A stretch of DNA of 64,000 nucleotides from Channa striata (lineage: Eukaryota > Chordata > Actinopteri > Anabantiformes > Channidae): positions 24,939,781 to 25,003,780 of the forward strand of contig CM065178.1 in assembly GCA_033026295.1 (NCBI GenBank), in the 5' to 3' direction. The notes under the pieces were generated by a model. The model was not told the origin of the DNA, made no database searches, and saw nothing but the letters and a program-made list of their open reading frames with translations. The translations under genes were made by a program, and so were the position numbers. Positions 62,142 through 64,000 of the stretch are shown one piece after another; position 1 is the stretch's first letter, and each line of letters opens with the position of its first letter.

Positions 62142-62143
<2 letters not shown>

Positions 62144-62485
62144 TGCCTGGATTTCACTATAAACAACCTTTCCTTATTCTCTTCTCTCCACCATGTAAAT
62201 CCTGTTTCCTCTTCCTGCTGTTACTGATTTTTATCCCCTTTTGAAAAACACATTTATCTTTCTTTCACTGCCGTCGGAATCGCAGATAAAGCTGTAAGCT
62301 TTTCTCCTGCTCCATTTTTTTGCACCACGCTCTAAAAACCTCTCCATTTTTAAAGCTCGACTTCACTCCCAGCATATCTGACCTCTTTGTCTGATGGAAT
62401 GTGACAAGAATCATACATTTTTTTTCTCCAGTTTTGAGTCCAGAGGGTTTTTTTTCTCTCCCGTTTCTTTCAGAATCTTAAGTTA

Positions 62486-62487
<2 letters not shown>

Positions 62488-62519
<32 letters not shown>
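62488..62519 (+). repeat. (GT)n microsatellite
   Basis: About 16 uninterrupted GT units. Confidence 0.95.
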
Positions 62520-62520
<1 letters not shown>

Positions 62521-64000
62521 AGGCCTGTTCCTGAAACCTCTCATTAGAAGGGGACTGTGGAGAAATGGATGGACAGTGTTGCACAGTGTGGAGGCGCTGA
62601 AACGTTTCCCTTGTTGTTGCATGTTTCTGGGGATTTTCTTTTCTGCTTTTCGTCCTTTTTCGCCAGCTGCTTGTTCAGTCAGCAAGTGGCTCTAATTTGC
62701 TTCTCGAATCGGCGTTTTTGAGGGCGACTCTCCACGATGTCTGACCAGATGAGATTTGTGTGTGTAGACGCTGTAATCATTTGCAGGCGCGTACATGCTC
62801 ACTGAAGGCAGGTTTTCCATCCCGGGCAGAAACAGAAAGTCTGGCTGCTGCTCATTCTGGATGTTTGTAGTTTTACATTTAAAAACTCACTAAATTAAAA
62901 TTGAAGATTACTAACTTCATATCTTGTTCTCAACTCATTTCATCTGCACCTGTCAATAACTGCTTTAGAATAAATTACTGGATAATATCAAAAAGATCAG
63001 TTTACAACAGTGTGAAATAACAACATTTAGATGGTCGGGTTTTAAAAGCTAATAAAGAACTTTCTAAGCAGATTTTATCTTCTTTATACAGGCAGAAATT
63101 TTTAAGGTTTCACGTTTCCTGCTGCACAAAACAGCTACTAAAGAAAGGTGGAAAAGGTTAAAGAAAAGTCAGTGTTGTTACATGTGTGTAAAACGTGACG
63201 GGCAGAAACAATGGGGGATATGTTGAATAAACTGAAAAGATGGCACTGATTTAGGTTCGTGTTTATTACGTCTTTGATCAGACAGTTCCTGAGTTCGTTT
63301 TAGACCTCTTGGGTCTGACATTTAACAGATGAGAAGTCTTGGTAGAAAGAATCTCTTTCAAATCCTCAAAGAAAAGTATCAGAACGTGTTGTTGTTGCAG
63401 TCTCAGGACCAAGCAGAATCTAGGATGTCAGACAACGATAGCACCTGGGATGCGAAGGCAATTTTGTGACAATAAAGAAAAGTGCCACGATAAATAGTTT
63501 ATGACATTTGTTCAATACAATTTCTTGTTGACTAGACAGATTCCACCTAAACTGATTTTCACCTTAGTTGGTCACAGTAACTTCAACTCCAGTCTCTGAT
63601 AAAAGTGGTTCTTGGATCGGGACCAGCATAGATTTGGTTCTACTCTGGGACCAGTTGTTTAGCCCAAAACTAATGTTCACTGTTTAAATGAAAATAACTG
63701 GTTCTAAAGTAGGAACTGGCTCCAGACCAGGCCTGGAACTGGCCTCCTAAATGTCCCTGAACTCCTCACTGACGAGCTGACAGGGAACGGTTTATGAATA
63801 TTGTTATTAGCATTGTATGTACTAATCAAGTAGAAGTTATTGAAATTCAGAAAATCATTGACAGCATCATTTACACAGTCCGACAATTTTTGAAGAGTTT
63901 TTTCACCCCCCCAAAAAATTTAAGAAATGGTTAAAAACTTTAAATGATCGCGCAGTTACATTATTGATTCCCGCTGCTATTCTGTGTTAAATATCTTGGA

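Larger units (their letters stand above)
59221..64000 (+). other. presumed long first intron of the unidentified gene
   Basis: No coding exon recognised over 4.8 kb. Contains a diverged teleost repeat at about 59935-60085 and two simple repeats (62079-62141 and 62488-62519). Reading frames of up to 148 codons around 60965-61744 show no recognised domain or exon structure. Confidence 0.45.

Overview
This is vertebrate, and specifically teleost-like, nuclear DNA. It holds seven recognisable multi-exon protein genes with GT-AG introns, AATAAA signals, CpG-rich divergent promoters, long CA/TA microsatellites, and remnants of fish-type interspersed repeats. I found no CRISPR arrays, operons or other prokaryotic structure. 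Most genes belong to the set found on human chromosome 9q34.11 (SLC25A25, ZDHHC12, PKN3, SET, ODF2, GLE1, PTGES2), so the window is a conserved vertebrate block. Exon boundaries below were read by eye from splice consensus, codon phase and similarity to remembered family members. No alignment was run.

Layout, left to right. 1-5233: the 3' part of slc25a25 (+), a Ca2+-regulated mitochondrial ATP-Mg/Pi carrier, followed by its 3' UTR. 7401-10057: zdhhc12 (+), a DHHC palmitoyltransferase whose Cys-rich domain is interrupted in this sequence by a scrambled local duplication. 10058-14760: gene-free, with repeat remnants. 14761-28611: pkn3 (-), a PKC-related kinase. About 795 codons from HR1b to the C-terminus are visible, but the first HR1 exons are not found. 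30942-33665: set (+), complete, the TAF-I-beta form. 34618-35854: a two-exon gene (-) for a predicted secreted CULT-domain protein, related to the thalidomide-binding domain of cereblon, with the aromatic cage intact. 36838-44354: odf2/cenexin (+), complete and 734 codons long, with an RFX X-box and paired CCAAT boxes in its promoter. 45262-51264: gle1 (+), complete at 718 codons; its second intron is largely a CA-rich minisatellite. 53549-57335: ptges2 (-), complete at 372 codons. 58430-59220: a CpG-rich 5' region and first coding exon of an unidentified + strand gene whose long first intron fills the rest of the window.

The genes are unrelated housekeeping functions (metabolite transport, lipidation, kinase signalling, histone chaperoning, centriole/cilium, mRNA export, prostaglandin synthesis) and do not form a pathway. 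The items most worth a second look are the secreted CULT protein, the broken zdhhc12 Cys-rich exon, the missing pkn3 N-terminus next to a head-to-head junction with set that differs from the tandem human arrangement as I recall it, and the ciliary-type promoter of odf2.
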